A DNA stretch of 64,000 nucleotides from Actinocatenispora comari (GCF_017312725.1 NZ_BOPO01000111.1:62001-126000); one strand, 5' to 3'. Counted from the first letter of the stretch, positions 35,394-44,188 are shown. Numbers and translations: made by a program. The notes: a model not told the origin generated them from the sequence alone.

Positions 35394-36332
35394 CTATCCG
35401 CGCGGCCGGTCGAGTCGGACGTACACCGCGGCGAACGCGGCCAGCACCAGCAGCAACAGCACGCCGAGCGCCGAGGCGCCGCCGAGGTCGTCGAGGTTGA
35501 ACGCGTGCTGGTAGATCAGGTACACCACGGTGGTGGTGGCGCCCTCCGGGCCCGAGCCGTTGGCCAGCAGGAACGCCTCGATGAACATCTGCATCGTCGA
35601 GATCACCTGCAGCATCAGCATCAGCGACAGCACCAGCCGGCACTGCGGGATCGTCACGTGCCAGAACCGGCGCAGCAGCCGGGCGCCGTCGATCTCGGCC
35701 GCCTCGTACAGCTCGCCGGGGATGGACTGCAGCGCGGCGAGATAGATCAGCACCGCGCCGCCCATGTTCATCCACGTCGACGCGAGCACCAGCGACGGCA
35801 TCGCCATCGTGGTCGACTGCAACCACTGCGAGGTGGGCAGGCCGAACGTGCTCAGGATGCTGTTGAACAGCCCGTCGCCGGGATCGTAGGCGTACTTGAA
35901 CAGCAGCAGCGCGCTGGCCGGCGGCAGCATCACCGGCAGGTACACCAGCACCCGCAGGTAGCCCTGCGCGTGCCGGAACTCGTTGAGCACCACGGCGATC
36001 AGGAACGGCAGCGCGAACCCGAACAGCAGCGCCAGCCCGGTGAACTCGGCGGTGTTGCGCCACGCCTGCCAGAACGCCGGATCGTGCACCACCCGCTGGT
36101 AGTTCGCCAGCCCGACGAAGCTGGTCTCGCCGTACTTCGTCTGCTGCACGCTGAGCACGAACTCGCGGATCATCGGGTACCACGAGAACAGCACGAAGCA
36201 CAGCACCCCGCCGGCGAGCAGCGCCCAGCCGGTGACGTTGCGCTGCACCCCCAGCGAGTACCGGTGGGTGCGCCGGCCGGCTCCGCCGCCGGTGCTGCGC
36301 CGGGAGCGTTGCGGGGCTGCGGTGGCGGTCAT
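35394..36332 (-). CDS. Carbohydrate ABC transporter permease (MalF-like)
   Basis: 312 residues with six transmembrane helices and an EAA loop GELYEAAEIDGARLLRRFWH followed by VTIPQ. It forms the CUT1 membrane channel with the permease at 34508. The ATG at 36332 is preferred over an upstream frame because the sequence before it is not conserved and AAGGGCGAG lies upstream. The first 25 residues are basic and Ser/Gly-rich. It follows the binding-protein gene by 97 bases. Confidence 0.94.
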   Translation of the reverse strand: MTATAAPQRSRRSTGGGAGRRTHRYSLGVQRNVTGWALLAGGVLCFVLFSWYPMIREFVLSVQQTKYGETSFVGLANYQRVVHDPAFWQAWRNTAEFTGLALLFGFALPFLIAVVLNEFRHAQGYLRVLVYLPVMLPPASALLLFKYAYDPGDGLFNSILSTFGLPTSQWLQSTTMAMPSLVLASTWMNMGGAVLIYLAALQSIPGELYEAAEIDGARLLRRFWHVTIPQCRLVLSLMLMLQVISTMQMFIEAFLLANGSGPEGATTTVVYLIYQHAFNLDDLGGASALGVLLLLVLAAFAAVYVRLDRPRG

Positions 36333-36429
36333 CTCGCCCTTCCTCCACTGTGTCCGGTACCGGTGGGTGGCGCGCCGTGCCGCTGGGCCCCCGGTGCCGG
36401 ATCGGTTGCCCGGCACCGGAAGCCACCGC

Positions 36430-37794
36430 TCAGCCGGCCGCGAGTACCTGGTTGACCTGCTTCTCGGCGGTGTCGAGCAGCGCGGTCACGTCGGCGTGCG
36501 GGTTGGTCAGCACCGCCGACATCGCGGTGTCGAGGACCTTGTAGATGGCCTGCGCGTTCGGCGGCTCGACCTTGAACGGCACCGGGTTGTCGCGGAACGC
36601 GGCGTAGTTGTCGGTGGGGATCGTCGCGTTGGCCGCCCGCAGCTTCTCGACCTTCTGCTCGGTGGCGCCGGTGAACAGCTGCGGTTCCGGCTGGCCGACG
36701 GTCTGCCCGATCCGCTTGCCGCGCACGTAGTCGAGCTGTCCCTTGCCGGGCGTCAGCTCCTGGTACACGACCCAGGCGATGCCGGCGCGGATCTGCGCGG
36801 GCGTGTCGGTCTTCTTGAAGAAGTACTGGTCGCCGCCGCCCAGGGTGGCCGGCGCCGGGCCGGTCTCGCCGGGCATCGGGCCCATGCCGAAGTCGGCGTA
36901 GTCGCCCTTGAAGTTCTCGTGGATCGCCTTGATCGTGTCCGGCGCCCCGATGTACATCCCGACCTTGCCCGCGGAGGCGAGCTTCAGCAGGTCGGCCCAG
37001 GCGAGGTTCTGCTTGGCGCCCATGCTGCCGTCGGAGTAGCGCATCCGGTGCAGCCGGGACAGGACGGCGCGCCCCTTGGCGTTGTTGAAGTCCGCCTTCT
37101 TGCCGTCGGCGGTGACCACCTGGCCGCCCTGCGCGTACATCTCGGCGGTGAAGTGCCAGCCGCCGTTGTTGCCGGCGCTGTAGTCGGCGTAGCCGGCGAC
37201 CCCGTGGCCCACCTTGTCGGTGATCTGCTTGGCGTCCTTCGCCACCTCGGCCCAGGTCGTCGGTGGCTGGTCGGGGTCCAGTCCCGCCTGCTTGAACAGC
37301 TTGCGGTTGATCACCAGGCCCATCGAGTAGTTCGTCCGGGGCAGCGACCAGAGCTTGCCGCCGCGGCGGCCGACGTCGAGCGTGGTCCTGTCCAGGTCGG
37401 ACAGTCCCGGCACGGTCTTGTCGTTCACGTACTGGGTGATGTCGGTGACCTGGCCGGAGTTGACGACCTGGTCGGTGTCGGTGGCGTACGCGTAGAACAC
37501 GTCCGCCTCGGTGCCGCCGCGCAGCTGCGCGGTGAACGACGCCGGCTCCTCGCACGGGAACTTGTCGACGGACTTGATCGTGATGTTCGGATGCAGCTTC
37601 TGGAACGCCGCGACGTCGGCGTTCCACGAGTCGCGGTCGGCCTTGTCGCTCTTCGGCGGCTGGCAGTCGACGGTGATGGTGACCTTCCCGTCGGCGCTGT
37701 CGCCCTGGTCCGCGGACCCGCAACCGGCGAGACCGGCGACGCCCGCACAGGCCGCCAGGGCCATCGCCAACGCCCTGCGGAACTGACTGTTCAT
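36430..37794 (-). CDS. Sugar ABC transporter substrate-binding lipoprotein
   Basis: 454 residues. A lipoprotein signal peptide ends in LAGC, with the lipidated Cys at residue 25. The rest is a MalE-type two-lobed binding fold (SBP_bac_1). It captures the oligosaccharide for the permeases at 34508 and 35394. Given the neighbouring GH87 and GH13 enzymes the ligand is probably an alpha-glucan oligomer; that is inference. It is the first gene of the operon after the LacI gene, with a 326-base leader that carries a sequence shared with the LacI promoter. Confidence 0.94.
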   Translation of the reverse strand: MNSQFRRALAMALAACAGVAGLAGCGSADQGDSADGKVTITVDCQPPKSDKADRDSWNADVAAFQKLHPNITIKSVDKFPCEEPASFTAQLRGGTEADVFYAYATDTDQVVNSGQVTDITQYVNDKTVPGLSDLDRTTLDVGRRGGKLWSLPRTNYSMGLVINRKLFKQAGLDPDQPPTTWAEVAKDAKQITDKVGHGVAGYADYSAGNNGGWHFTAEMYAQGGQVVTADGKKADFNNAKGRAVLSRLHRMRYSDGSMGAKQNLAWADLLKLASAGKVGMYIGAPDTIKAIHENFKGDYADFGMGPMPGETGPAPATLGGGDQYFFKKTDTPAQIRAGIAWVVYQELTPGKGQLDYVRGKRIGQTVGQPEPQLFTGATEQKVEKLRAANATIPTDNYAAFRDNPVPFKVEPPNAQAIYKVLDTAMSAVLTNPHADVTALLDTAEKQVNQVLAAG

Positions 37795-38120
37795 CGAGAG
37801 ACCCTTCGTCGGGCTTGGTCGCCCGCCGCCGTACCGCGCATGGTCGCGGCCCCGGCGGGCGCACGGTCGGGCACGGGCGCGGTACCAGCTCCGAGCGCCC
37901 GCGCGAACCGCGGTGAACGATGCCGGTACTTAACCATGGCCAGCAGATCAACGCAATAGAAAGACGAAATCGCGCAAGAAACGAATCGACACTCGTACAT
38001 GATCGACTGTCCCGGCCGTGTCGAGCGCCGTCGGTGGGCGGGACGGGATGCCAGCGGCCGGCCCGACGGGCACCGTGCACGGTCGGACCGGCGCGGGTGA
38101 CCGGAGGGGATGAGGCGGAG
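37795..38120. other. Leader between LacI gene and sugar operon
   Basis: 326 bases without a gene. The segment 37930-38000 is AT-richer than its surroundings and holds the probable promoter. It carries CGCAAGAA at 37973-37980, which recurs before the LacI gene. The rest is ordinary GC-rich spacer. Confidence 0.55.
37973..37980 (-). promoter_or_regulatory. Candidate LacI half-site TTCTTGCG upstream of the sugar operon
   Basis: TTCTTGCG on the minus strand, inside TTTCTTGCGCGATTTC, is shared with the LacI promoter (39149-39156) in the same orientation. It suggests one repressor for both. Confidence 0.4.
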
Positions 38121-39125
38121 TCAGGGACGCAGGCGGGTGGTGGAGGAGCGGACCACCAGTTCCGGCTCGAACAGCAGCTCGTCGGTGGCGACGTGCTTGC
38201 CGTCGATCTGGTTGACCAGCAGCTCCACCGCGGCCCGGCCGAGCGCCTCGATCGGTTGCCGCACGGTGGTCAGCGGCGGGTCGACGCAGGTCATCAGCGC
38301 CGAGTCGTCGTACCCGATGACCGACACGTCGCCGGGCACGTCCCGGCCGGCGCGGCGGGCGGCCCGCACGGCGCCGAGCGCGAGCAGGTCGGAGGCGCAG
38401 ACCAGGCCGGTGACGCCGTCGGCGAGCAGCCGGGCTGCCGCGGCCTGCCCCGACTCCAGCGAGAACATCCCGTGCGTGACCCGCACGCTGTCGGCCACCC
38501 CGAGCCGCGTCGCCAGCGCGGTGAAGGCGGCCTGCTTGCGCTGCGACGGCACGTGCTCGGGCGGGGCGAGCAGCAGCCCGATGCGCTCGTGGCCGAGCGA
38601 GACGAGGTGGGTGAGCGCCTGCTCGGCGGCGACCGCGTCGTCGGTGGACACCCGCGGGAACGGCAGGTCGTCGACCGCGGCGTTGAGCAGTACCGCGGGC
38701 AGGCTGCGGCCGATCAGCCGGGCGTAGTGGTCGTGCGGGCCGGCGGACATCGCGTACGACCCGCCGGCGAACAGCACGCCGGAGACCTGCTGGCCGAGCA
38801 GCAGGTCGACGTACTCGGCCTCGGAGACGCCGCCGGAGGTGCGGGTGCACAGCACGGGGGTGAACCCGCGCTGGGCGAGCAGGTCGCCCACCACGTCGGC
38901 GAACGCCGGGAAGATCGGGTTCTGCAGCTCGGGCAGCACCAGGCCGACCAGTCGCAGCCGTTCGCCGCGCAGCTGGGTGGGCCGCTCGTACCCGAGGACG
39001 TCGAGGGCGGTGAGCACCGCGTCGCGGGTCGCCTGGGAGACGCCGGGCTTGCCGTTGAGCACCCGACTGACCGTCGCCTCGCTGACGCCGACCTTCTCCG
39101 CCACCACCGCCAACCGCCGCACCAT
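38121..39125 (-). CDS. LacI-family transcriptional repressor
   Basis: 334 residues. The N-terminal LacI helix-turn-helix and hinge are typical (LAVVAEKVGVSEATVSRVLNGKPGVS). The sugar-binding core has LVGLVLPELQNPIFPAFADV and the C-terminal dimer elements. It lies upstream of, and in line with, the sugar transporter operon and is the likely repressor of the GH87/GH13/ABC locus, released by an oligosaccharide. GCAAGAACTTGC, an inverted repeat just before its start, suits autorepression. Confidence 0.94.
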   Translation of the reverse strand: MVRRLAVVAEKVGVSEATVSRVLNGKPGVSQATRDAVLTALDVLGYERPTQLRGERLRLVGLVLPELQNPIFPAFADVVGDLLAQRGFTPVLCTRTSGGVSEAEYVDLLLGQQVSGVLFAGGSYAMSAGPHDHYARLIGRSLPAVLLNAAVDDLPFPRVSTDDAVAAEQALTHLVSLGHERIGLLLAPPEHVPSQRKQAAFTALATRLGVADSVRVTHGMFSLESGQAAAARLLADGVTGLVCASDLLALGAVRAARRAGRDVPGDVSVIGYDDSALMTCVDPPLTTVRQPIEALGRAAVELLVNQIDGKHVATDELLFEPELVVRSSTTRLRP

Positions 39126-39149
39126 GGCAAAAACCCTACCTCAACTTAC

Positions 39150-39161
39150 GCAAGAACTTGC
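39150..39161. promoter_or_regulatory. Inverted repeat GCAAG-AA-CTTGC before the LacI gene
   Basis: A perfect 5-bp-arm dyad 24 bases upstream of the LacI start, of the CTTGC/GCAAG type common to LacI-family operators. Confidence 0.5.
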
Positions 39162-39215
39162 ACTCGCCTGTCGTGCCGATCACCCCGCCGCGTCGATCCC
39201 GACGTCGCGGGTCGC

Positions 39216-40136
39216 TCACGGCACCGCGTCGTGGTCGACCGGGAGGGCACGGTCGACCGGGAGGGCGAGGTGCTCGGCGGCGAGGAAGGCGCGGGTGGCG
39301 GCGCTGGGGTCGCGGTCGGCGGTGGTGGCGACCGCGGTGCGCCACACCGGCGCGGTACCGGCGACCGGGACGAACCGCGCGCTGGTCTGCTTGTGCCGGA
39401 ACGACTCCGGTACCAGCGCCACGCCGAGGCCCTGGGCGACCAAGTCGAGCAGCGTGTGCACGTCGTTGACGGTGAGCGCCACCCGCCGGGACAGCCCGGC
39501 GAGCCGCAGCGCGTGGTCGGTCACGTCCCGGGTGACCCACCCGGGGGCGAAGTCCACGTACGTCTCGGTGTCCAGTTCGGCGAGCGCGACGGCGCCGGCG
39601 GTGGCGAGCGGGTGGCCCGGCGCGCAGGCGACGACCATCGGCTGCTGCTCCAGCGGGGTCAGTCGTACCCCCGCCGCCGAGCCGTCCGGCGGTGACGAGA
39701 CGAACGCCAGGTCCAGCGCGCCGCCGCGTACCTCGTCGATCAGCTCGGGTGAGCTGCCCTGGCGCAGCGCGATCCGTACCCCGGGGTGGGCGGTACGGAA
39801 CCGGCCGAGGGCGCGGGGCAGGTCGATGCCGCCGAGACACTGGATGGTGCCCACGGCGAGGTTGCCGCGCAGCAGCCCCTGTACCGCCGCGACCGCCTCG
39901 CGCGCCGCGGTGACGGTGTGCAGGGTGCGGCGGGCCTCGGCGAGCAGCGCCCGGCCGGCCTCGGTCAACTCCACCCGCCGGGTCGAGCGGACGAACAGCG
40001 CGGCGCCGAGGTCACGTTCCAGTGCCCGGATCGACGCGGACAGGCCGGACTGGGCGACGTGCATCCGGGCCGCGGCGCGGGTGAAGTGCCGCTCCTCGGC
40101 GACGGCCACGAAGTACTCGATCTGGCGCAGCTCCAT
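39216..40136 (-). CDS. LysR-family transcriptional regulator
   Basis: 306 residues from ATG at 40136. N-terminal LysR helix-turn-helix (MELRQIEYFVAVAEERHFTR, AARMHVAQSGLSASIRALER). The effector domain has MVVACAPGHPLA and a LGVALVPES ending. The C-terminal end carries a short duplication (two copies of a Leu-Pro-Val-Asp unit from a direct DNA repeat near 39235-39272). It is divergent from the aldo/keto reductase gene, which it probably regulates. Confidence 0.93.
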   Translation of the reverse strand: MELRQIEYFVAVAEERHFTRAAARMHVAQSGLSASIRALERDLGAALFVRSTRRVELTEAGRALLAEARRTLHTVTAAREAVAAVQGLLRGNLAVGTIQCLGGIDLPRALGRFRTAHPGVRIALRQGSSPELIDEVRGGALDLAFVSSPPDGSAAGVRLTPLEQQPMVVACAPGHPLATAGAVALAELDTETYVDFAPGWVTRDVTDHALRLAGLSRRVALTVNDVHTLLDLVAQGLGVALVPESFRHKQTSARFVPVAGTAPVWRTAVATTADRDPSAATRAFLAAEHLALPVDRALPVDHDAVP

Positions 40137-40275
40137 CGACGGCTCCCGACGACGCGTTGAGCACCGGTGGTGATCGATCGCATCGTTTTCTTCTGTTGGA
40201 CAGCTCAAACGGCCGGGACCAAAGTACAACGGAGGGCGGCGGCCACCCGGGCCGCGGCGGAGCAGGAGGCGAAGC

Positions 40276-41295
40276 ATGCAGTACCGGACGCTGGGTGGGA
40301 CCGGCACCGTGGTGTCGACGATGTGTCTGGGCACGATGACCTTCGGTGCGGAGAGCAGCGAGGAGGTGTCGCACGCGCAGCTCGACCTCTACCTGGAGCA
40401 GGGCGGCAACTTCGTCGACACCGCGAACGTCTACTCGCACGGCGTCTCCGAGGAGATCATCGGTCGCTGGTTCGCCAAGCGGCCCGGCGCCCGGGACGCC
40501 GTGGTGCTCGCCACCAAGGGCCGGTTCCCGATGGGCGAGGGCCGCAACGACCTGGGGCTCAGCCGGGTCAGCCTGACCCGGGCGCTGGACGCGAGCCTGA
40601 GCCGGCTCGGCACCGACGCGATCGACCTGTACCAGGCGCACGCGTTCGACCCGCTCACGCCGCTTCCGGAGACGCTGCGCTTCTACGACGACGCGGTGCG
40701 CGCCGGCAAGATCCGCTACGTCGGGGTGAGCAACTTCCTCGGCTGGCAGTTGCAGAAGGCGGCGCTGCTGACCGAGTTCCTGCACCTCGCGCCGATCGTG
40801 ACCCTGCAGCCGCAGTACAACCTGCTCGTCCGCGACATCGAGTTCGAGCTGGTCGATGTGTGCCGCAACGAGAACATCGGCATCCTGCCCTGGTCCCCGC
40901 TGGCCGGCGGCTGGCTGACCGGCAAGTACCAGCGGGACACCACGCCGACCGGCGCGACCCGGCTGGGGGAGAACCCGGAGCGCGGCCAGGAGGCGTACCA
41001 GCGGCGCAACGAGCAGGAGCGCACCTGGCGGGTGGTCGAGGCGGTGCGCTCGGTGGCCGAGGAGCGCGGCGTGTCGATGGCCCAGGTGGCGCTGGCCTGG
41101 CTGCGCGACCGGCCGGCGGTGACCTCGGTGATCCTCGGCGCGCGTACCGTCGAGCAGCTCACCGACAACCTGGCCGCCGACGACCTGCGACTGTCCGAGC
41201 GGGAGCAGCAGACGCTCACCGACGCCAGCGCGCCGGTGATGGCGGACTACCCGTACGGCGTGCCCGGCGTGCAGCAGCGCCACCGCGGCCTGTAG
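40276..41295 (+). CDS. Aldo/keto reductase
   Basis: 339 residues, a complete TIM-barrel AKR. The catalytic tetrad is Asp48, Tyr53, Lys81 and His122 (FVDTANVYSHG, LATKGRF, YQAHAFD). The C-terminal SVILGARTVEQLTDN binds NADPH. It would reduce an aldehyde or ketone; AKR family 9 or 12-like members act on aryl alcohols or sugars. Divergent from a LysR gene, so probably inducible. Start ATG at 40276. Confidence 0.93.
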   Translation: MQYRTLGGTGTVVSTMCLGTMTFGAESSEEVSHAQLDLYLEQGGNFVDTANVYSHGVSEEIIGRWFAKRPGARDAVVLATKGRFPMGEGRNDLGLSRVSLTRALDASLSRLGTDAIDLYQAHAFDPLTPLPETLRFYDDAVRAGKIRYVGVSNFLGWQLQKAALLTEFLHLAPIVTLQPQYNLLVRDIEFELVDVCRNENIGILPWSPLAGGWLTGKYQRDTTPTGATRLGENPERGQEAYQRRNEQERTWRVVEAVRSVAEERGVSMAQVALAWLRDRPAVTSVILGARTVEQLTDNLAADDLRLSEREQQTLTDASAPVMADYPYGVPGVQQRHRGL

Positions 41296-41312
41296 CGGCC
41301 GGCACCGGATCC

Positions 41313-41340
41313 GCGCCCCGGGCCATCGGGCCCGGGGCGC
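41313..41340 (+). terminator. Perfect 12-bp hairpin after the aldo/keto reductase
   Basis: GCGCCCCGGGCC / GGCCCGGGGCGC with a 4-base loop, 17 bases after the stop. Confidence 0.8.
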
Positions 41341-41412
41341 GACCGTCCGCCCGGCGACCGCCCACCCGGCCGGTAGGGTGTCGCGATCGGGCCGTCGGCG
41401 GAGGGGAGCATC

Positions 41413-42285
41413 GTGGGCAGGGTGTTGGCGCCGGGGCAGCGCGCCGAGCTGTACGTGGCGGGCGTCGACACGCGACCGCGGCTGGTGTTCGCCTCCACCA
41501 CGATGCTGTTCGAGGCGCCGAACTGGACCGCCGACGGCCGGTACCTGGTCGTCAACGCCGACGGCGGGCTGTACCGGATCCCGGTCGACGGCGGCGAGCC
41601 GGAGCCGGTCGAGCTGGGCGACGTGCCGCCGATCAACAACGACCACGTGCTCGCCCCGGACGGCACCGCCGTGTACGTCTCCGCCGAGGACGGGCACCTC
41701 TACCGCTGCGCCGACGGCGTGGCGGCCCGGCTCACCGACGACCAGGCGCCGGCCCGCGCGTTCCGCTACTACCTGCACGGCATCAGCGCCGACGGCGGCA
41801 CGCTCGCCTTCGTCGGTACCGAGCGGGTCGGTGCGGACGCGGGCGGGTTGCGGCGGGTGTTCACCCGGCCCGCGGGCCCCGGCACCGACACGCTGCTGGG
41901 CAGCGGGTTCTCACCGGCCGACGGCCCCGAGTTCGGCCCGGACGGCAGCGTCTACTTCAACTCCGAGCGGGGCGCCGACGTGCCCGGCCACGCGCAGCTG
42001 TACCGGGTGGGGCCGGACGGGCGGCACCCGGTGCGGCTCACCGACGACGAGCGGGTCAACTGGTTCCCGCACCCCTCGCCGGACGGCAGCCACCTCGCCT
42101 ACGTGAGCTTCCCGCCCGGCACCCTCGGCCATCCGGAGAACGTCGACGTGCTCGTCCGGCTCTGCCGCCCGGACGGTACCGGCATCCGCGACGTCGCCGC
42201 GGTCTTCGGCGGCCAGGGCACCATGAACGTCAACAGCTGGTCGCCGGACTCGACCCGGTTCGCCTTCGTCGGCTACCCGACCTGA
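41413..42285 (+). CDS. TolB-like beta-propeller protein
   Basis: 290 residues with at least five WD40/TolB-type blades; each blade ends in an Asp-Gly turn (SADGGTLAFVG, SPDGSHLAYV, SPDSTRFAFVG). There is no signal peptide. GTG at 41413 follows GGAGGGGAG. It resembles the soluble TolB-like proteins often annotated as biopolymer transport or DPP IV N-terminal-like domains; here no peptidase domain is attached. Function unknown. Stand-alone between an AKR and a PPOX gene. Confidence 0.82.
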   Translation: MGRVLAPGQRAELYVAGVDTRPRLVFASTTMLFEAPNWTADGRYLVVNADGGLYRIPVDGGEPEPVELGDVPPINNDHVLAPDGTAVYVSAEDGHLYRCADGVAARLTDDQAPARAFRYYLHGISADGGTLAFVGTERVGADAGGLRRVFTRPAGPGTDTLLGSGFSPADGPEFGPDGSVYFNSERGADVPGHAQLYRVGPDGRHPVRLTDDERVNWFPHPSPDGSHLAYVSFPPGTLGHPENVDVLVRLCRPDGTGIRDVAAVFGGQGTMNVNSWSPDSTRFAFVGYPT

Positions 42286-42381
42286 CAGACTGGGCACCGA
42301 TGCAGCCACGGCGCCGACCCGGCGCCCATCGCGTCGAGCGACCGCCCGGCGCGGGTCGCGGCACGCGAGAGGATGAGCGGA

Positions 42382-42783
42382 ATGCCCACCGGACCACTGC
42401 CCGAACGGGTACGCGAGATGCTGGAAAAGCCGAACCCGGCGGTGATCACCACGGTGCGGCCGGACGGCCAGCCGGTCTCCGTCGCCACCTGGTACCGGCT
42501 GGACGGCGAGAAGATCCTGGTCAACATGGACGAGCGCCGGGCCCGGCTGCGCTACCTGCGGGAGGACCCGCGCGTCTCGCTGACGGTGATCGACGAGGGC
42601 AACTGGTACACCCACGTCAGCCTGCAGGGCCGGGTCGAGCTGGCGGCCGACCCCGACCTGTCCGGCATCGACAGCCTGTCCCGGCACTACGGCGGCGAAC
42701 CCTACCCGGACCGCGAGCACGCCCGGGTCAACGCCTGGATCACCATCGACCGCTGGCACGCCTGGGGCGCCCTCGCCGAGTGA
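42382..42783 (+). CDS. Pyridoxamine 5'-phosphate oxidase-fold protein (F420-binding type)
   Basis: 133 residues. Split-beta-barrel PPOX domain: LEKPNPAVITTVRPDGQPVS and VSLTVIDEGNWYTHVSLQGRVEL. Length and sequence match actinobacterial PPOX-class F420-dependent enzymes, which reduce small substrates with the deazaflavin. The ATG at 42382 is chosen since GAGAGG lies nine bases upstream; an ATG at 42373 abuts that site and is less likely. Ends at a strong hairpin shared with the DUF397 gene. Confidence 0.88.
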   Translation: MPTGPLPERVREMLEKPNPAVITTVRPDGQPVSVATWYRLDGEKILVNMDERRARLRYLREDPRVSLTVIDEGNWYTHVSLQGRVELAADPDLSGIDSLSRHYGGEPYPDREHARVNAWITIDRWHAWGALAE

Positions 42784-42788
42784 CGGGC

Positions 42789-42818
42789 GGCGGCGGCCGG
42801 TGCCCACCGGCCGCCGCC
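42789..42818. terminator. Perfect 12-bp hairpin between convergent genes
   Basis: GGCGGCGGCCGG / CCGGCCGCCGCC with a 6-base loop, five bases after the PPOX stop and 25 before the DUF397 stop. Confidence 0.75.
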
Positions 42819-42843
42819 CACATCCCGGTGTGAACCCGGCCGC

Positions 42844-43041
42844 TCAGCCCTCGTGCCGGACGGTGTCGAGGAACGCGCCCCACTGGGCGGCATCGACCCG
42901 CAACACGCCGCCCGCCGGGTCCTTGCTGTCCCGCACGTACCACCGCCCCGCGGCCACCGCGACCTCGACACAGTTCCCGCCCTGGCTACCGCTGCGACTG
43001 CTCTTCCGCCACCGCAGTTCGTTGGTCTGAGCACCGTTCAT
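42844..43041 (-). CDS. DUF397 small regulatory protein, copy 2
   Basis: 65 residues, a complete DUF397 domain: RWRKSSRSGSQGGNCVEVAV then VRDSKDPAGGVLRV and WGAFLDTVR. It lies 28 bases downstream of another DUF397 gene and a WhiJ-type XRE gene, all on the minus strand. In Streptomyces such small acidic proteins pair with DUF5753 regulators and modify their effect on morphology or antibiotic production. Start ATG at 43041. Confidence 0.93.
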   Translation of the reverse strand: MNGAQTNELRWRKSSRSGSQGGNCVEVAVAAGRWYVRDSKDPAGGVLRVDAAQWGAFLDTVRHEG

Positions 43042-43069
43042 CTGGCTCGCCTCCGCGAATGCGTCGGGC

Positions 43070-43279
43070 TCACTTGCCGATGTGAGGACCGTTCCGGACG
43101 ACATCGAGAAACGCCGTCCACTGAACGGCATCGACGCGCAACACTCCTCCACCGGGGTTCTTGCTGTCCCTGACATAGCAGGTGTCCGCCTGCATTGCCA
43201 CCTCGACGCAGTTGCCGCCGGAGGTGCCGCTGCGGCTACTCTTCTGCCATCGCAGGCAGTGGCTTTCGTGGCTGTGCAT
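43070..43279 (-). CDS. DUF397 small regulatory protein, copy 1
   Basis: 69 residues (LRWQKSSRSGTSGGNCVEVA, VRDSKNPGGGVLRV, WTAFLDVVRN). About 70 percent identical to the copy at 42844 in the core, so the two arose by duplication. Its ATG at 43279 lies inside the end of the XRE gene, a 44-base overlap, which implies coupled translation. The Cys in ADTCYVRDS distinguishes it from copy 2. Confidence 0.93.
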   Translation of the reverse strand: MHSHESHCLRWQKSSRSGTSGGNCVEVAMQADTCYVRDSKNPGGGVLRVDAVQWTAFLDVVRNGPHIGK

Positions 43280-44096
43280 AACGCGTCTCCCTCACATGCC
43301 GTATCAGCGCGATCGAGTCGGCGGCGGACAGCGCTTCGCATCGCATGACATCGATCGTTCGTGCGCATCTTTGCACATGCTCGACGGAGGGCAGGATCTG
43401 TCCGGAGCCGGATCCGTCGACGTATGCGAGGCGCTCTCCGTTCGGCAGGGTCATCAGTACGAACGAGCCATCCAAGGGCGCTCTTCCGGCGTCAGACAGA
43501 CGCAGAACCTGCAGCTTGATATGTGGTCGTTCGGCGAGGACGACGAGACGGTCGAGCTGTGCGGCCATGACGTCGTCGTCTCCGACCTGGCGGTGTAGCA
43601 CGCTCTCATCCAGGATCGTCCAGATGAGTGGTGGCTCGGCGCGATCGAGGATCGCCTGCCGCTCCAGCCGTGCCTTCAACCGTTCGTCGAGTTCCGTGGG
43701 GTCCCGCGGCGGCCAGTCCGGTTGGAACACGGCGCGCGCGTACTCCTCGGTCTGGAGGAGTCCCGGCACGAGTTGCACCTCGAATCCTTCGATGGTCTTC
43801 GCTTCTCCTTCGAGAGCGACGAAGGACTGGAACCATTTCGGGTAGGCCTCGCGGGCGATCATGGGGAGCAGGTTGGTGAGGGCACCGCCGGTGTCGAGCG
43901 CGGCATCACAGGCGGCCGTGAAGTCGGCGGTGGGCGCGCGCTGCAACGTCTCCACCATGCTGATCAGGCCGGGGGAGAAGTTGATCCGCTCGGCGAGCTG
44001 CGCCTGGCTCAGGCCGCGGTCGTGCCGGAACCGGCGCAACTGCACGACGAAGTACTCCTGCAACGTCTCCGGCGGCGTCTCGTCCGGGTCGGCCAT
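43236..44096 (-). CDS. WhiJ-type XRE regulator with DUF5753 domain
   Basis: 286 residues. N-terminal XRE helix-turn-helix (LRRFRHDRGLSQAQLAERIN, FSPGLISMVETLQRAPTADF) and a C-terminal DUF5753 domain (FEVQLVPGLLQTEEYARAVF, WTILDESVLHR, FVLMTLPNGERLAYVD). ATG at 44096 was chosen over an upstream GTG because the conserved acidic start follows it. Such regulators control morphological development or antibiotic genes, with the DUF397 partner as effector. ATCCGT-AC-ACGGAT, 23 bases upstream, is the likely operator shared with the divergent gene at 44189. Confidence 0.93.
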   Translation of the reverse strand: MADPDETPPETLQEYFVVQLRRFRHDRGLSQAQLAERINFSPGLISMVETLQRAPTADFTAACDAALDTGGALTNLLPMIAREAYPKWFQSFVALEGEAKTIEGFEVQLVPGLLQTEEYARAVFQPDWPPRDPTELDERLKARLERQAILDRAEPPLIWTILDESVLHRQVGDDDVMAAQLDRLVVLAERPHIKLQVLRLSDAGRAPLDGSFVLMTLPNGERLAYVDGSGSGQILPSVEHVQRCARTIDVMRCEALSAADSIALIRHVRETRYAQPRKPLPAMAEE

Positions 44097-44106
44097 CGCG
44101 CTCTCC

Positions 44107-44132
44107 GTCCACTGTGGAATCCGTACACGGAT
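44107..44132. promoter_or_regulatory. Palindromes in the divergent WhiJ-type promoter
   Basis: ATCCGT-AC-ACGGAT (44119-44132) directly adjoins GTCCACTGTGGA (44107-44118). Both are near-perfect dyads between the divergent starts at 44096 and 44189. Confidence 0.5.
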
Positions 44133-44188
44133 CACCTGTTGGGAGCGCGAGCCTACCCTCCGTGCATGCGATCCGCCAGGCTGGTGTC

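Noticed and set aside
42844-44096. The XRE/DUF397 pair as a proven toxin-antitoxin module
   Set aside because: Homologous pairs are described as developmental regulators; toxicity is not shown by the sequence.
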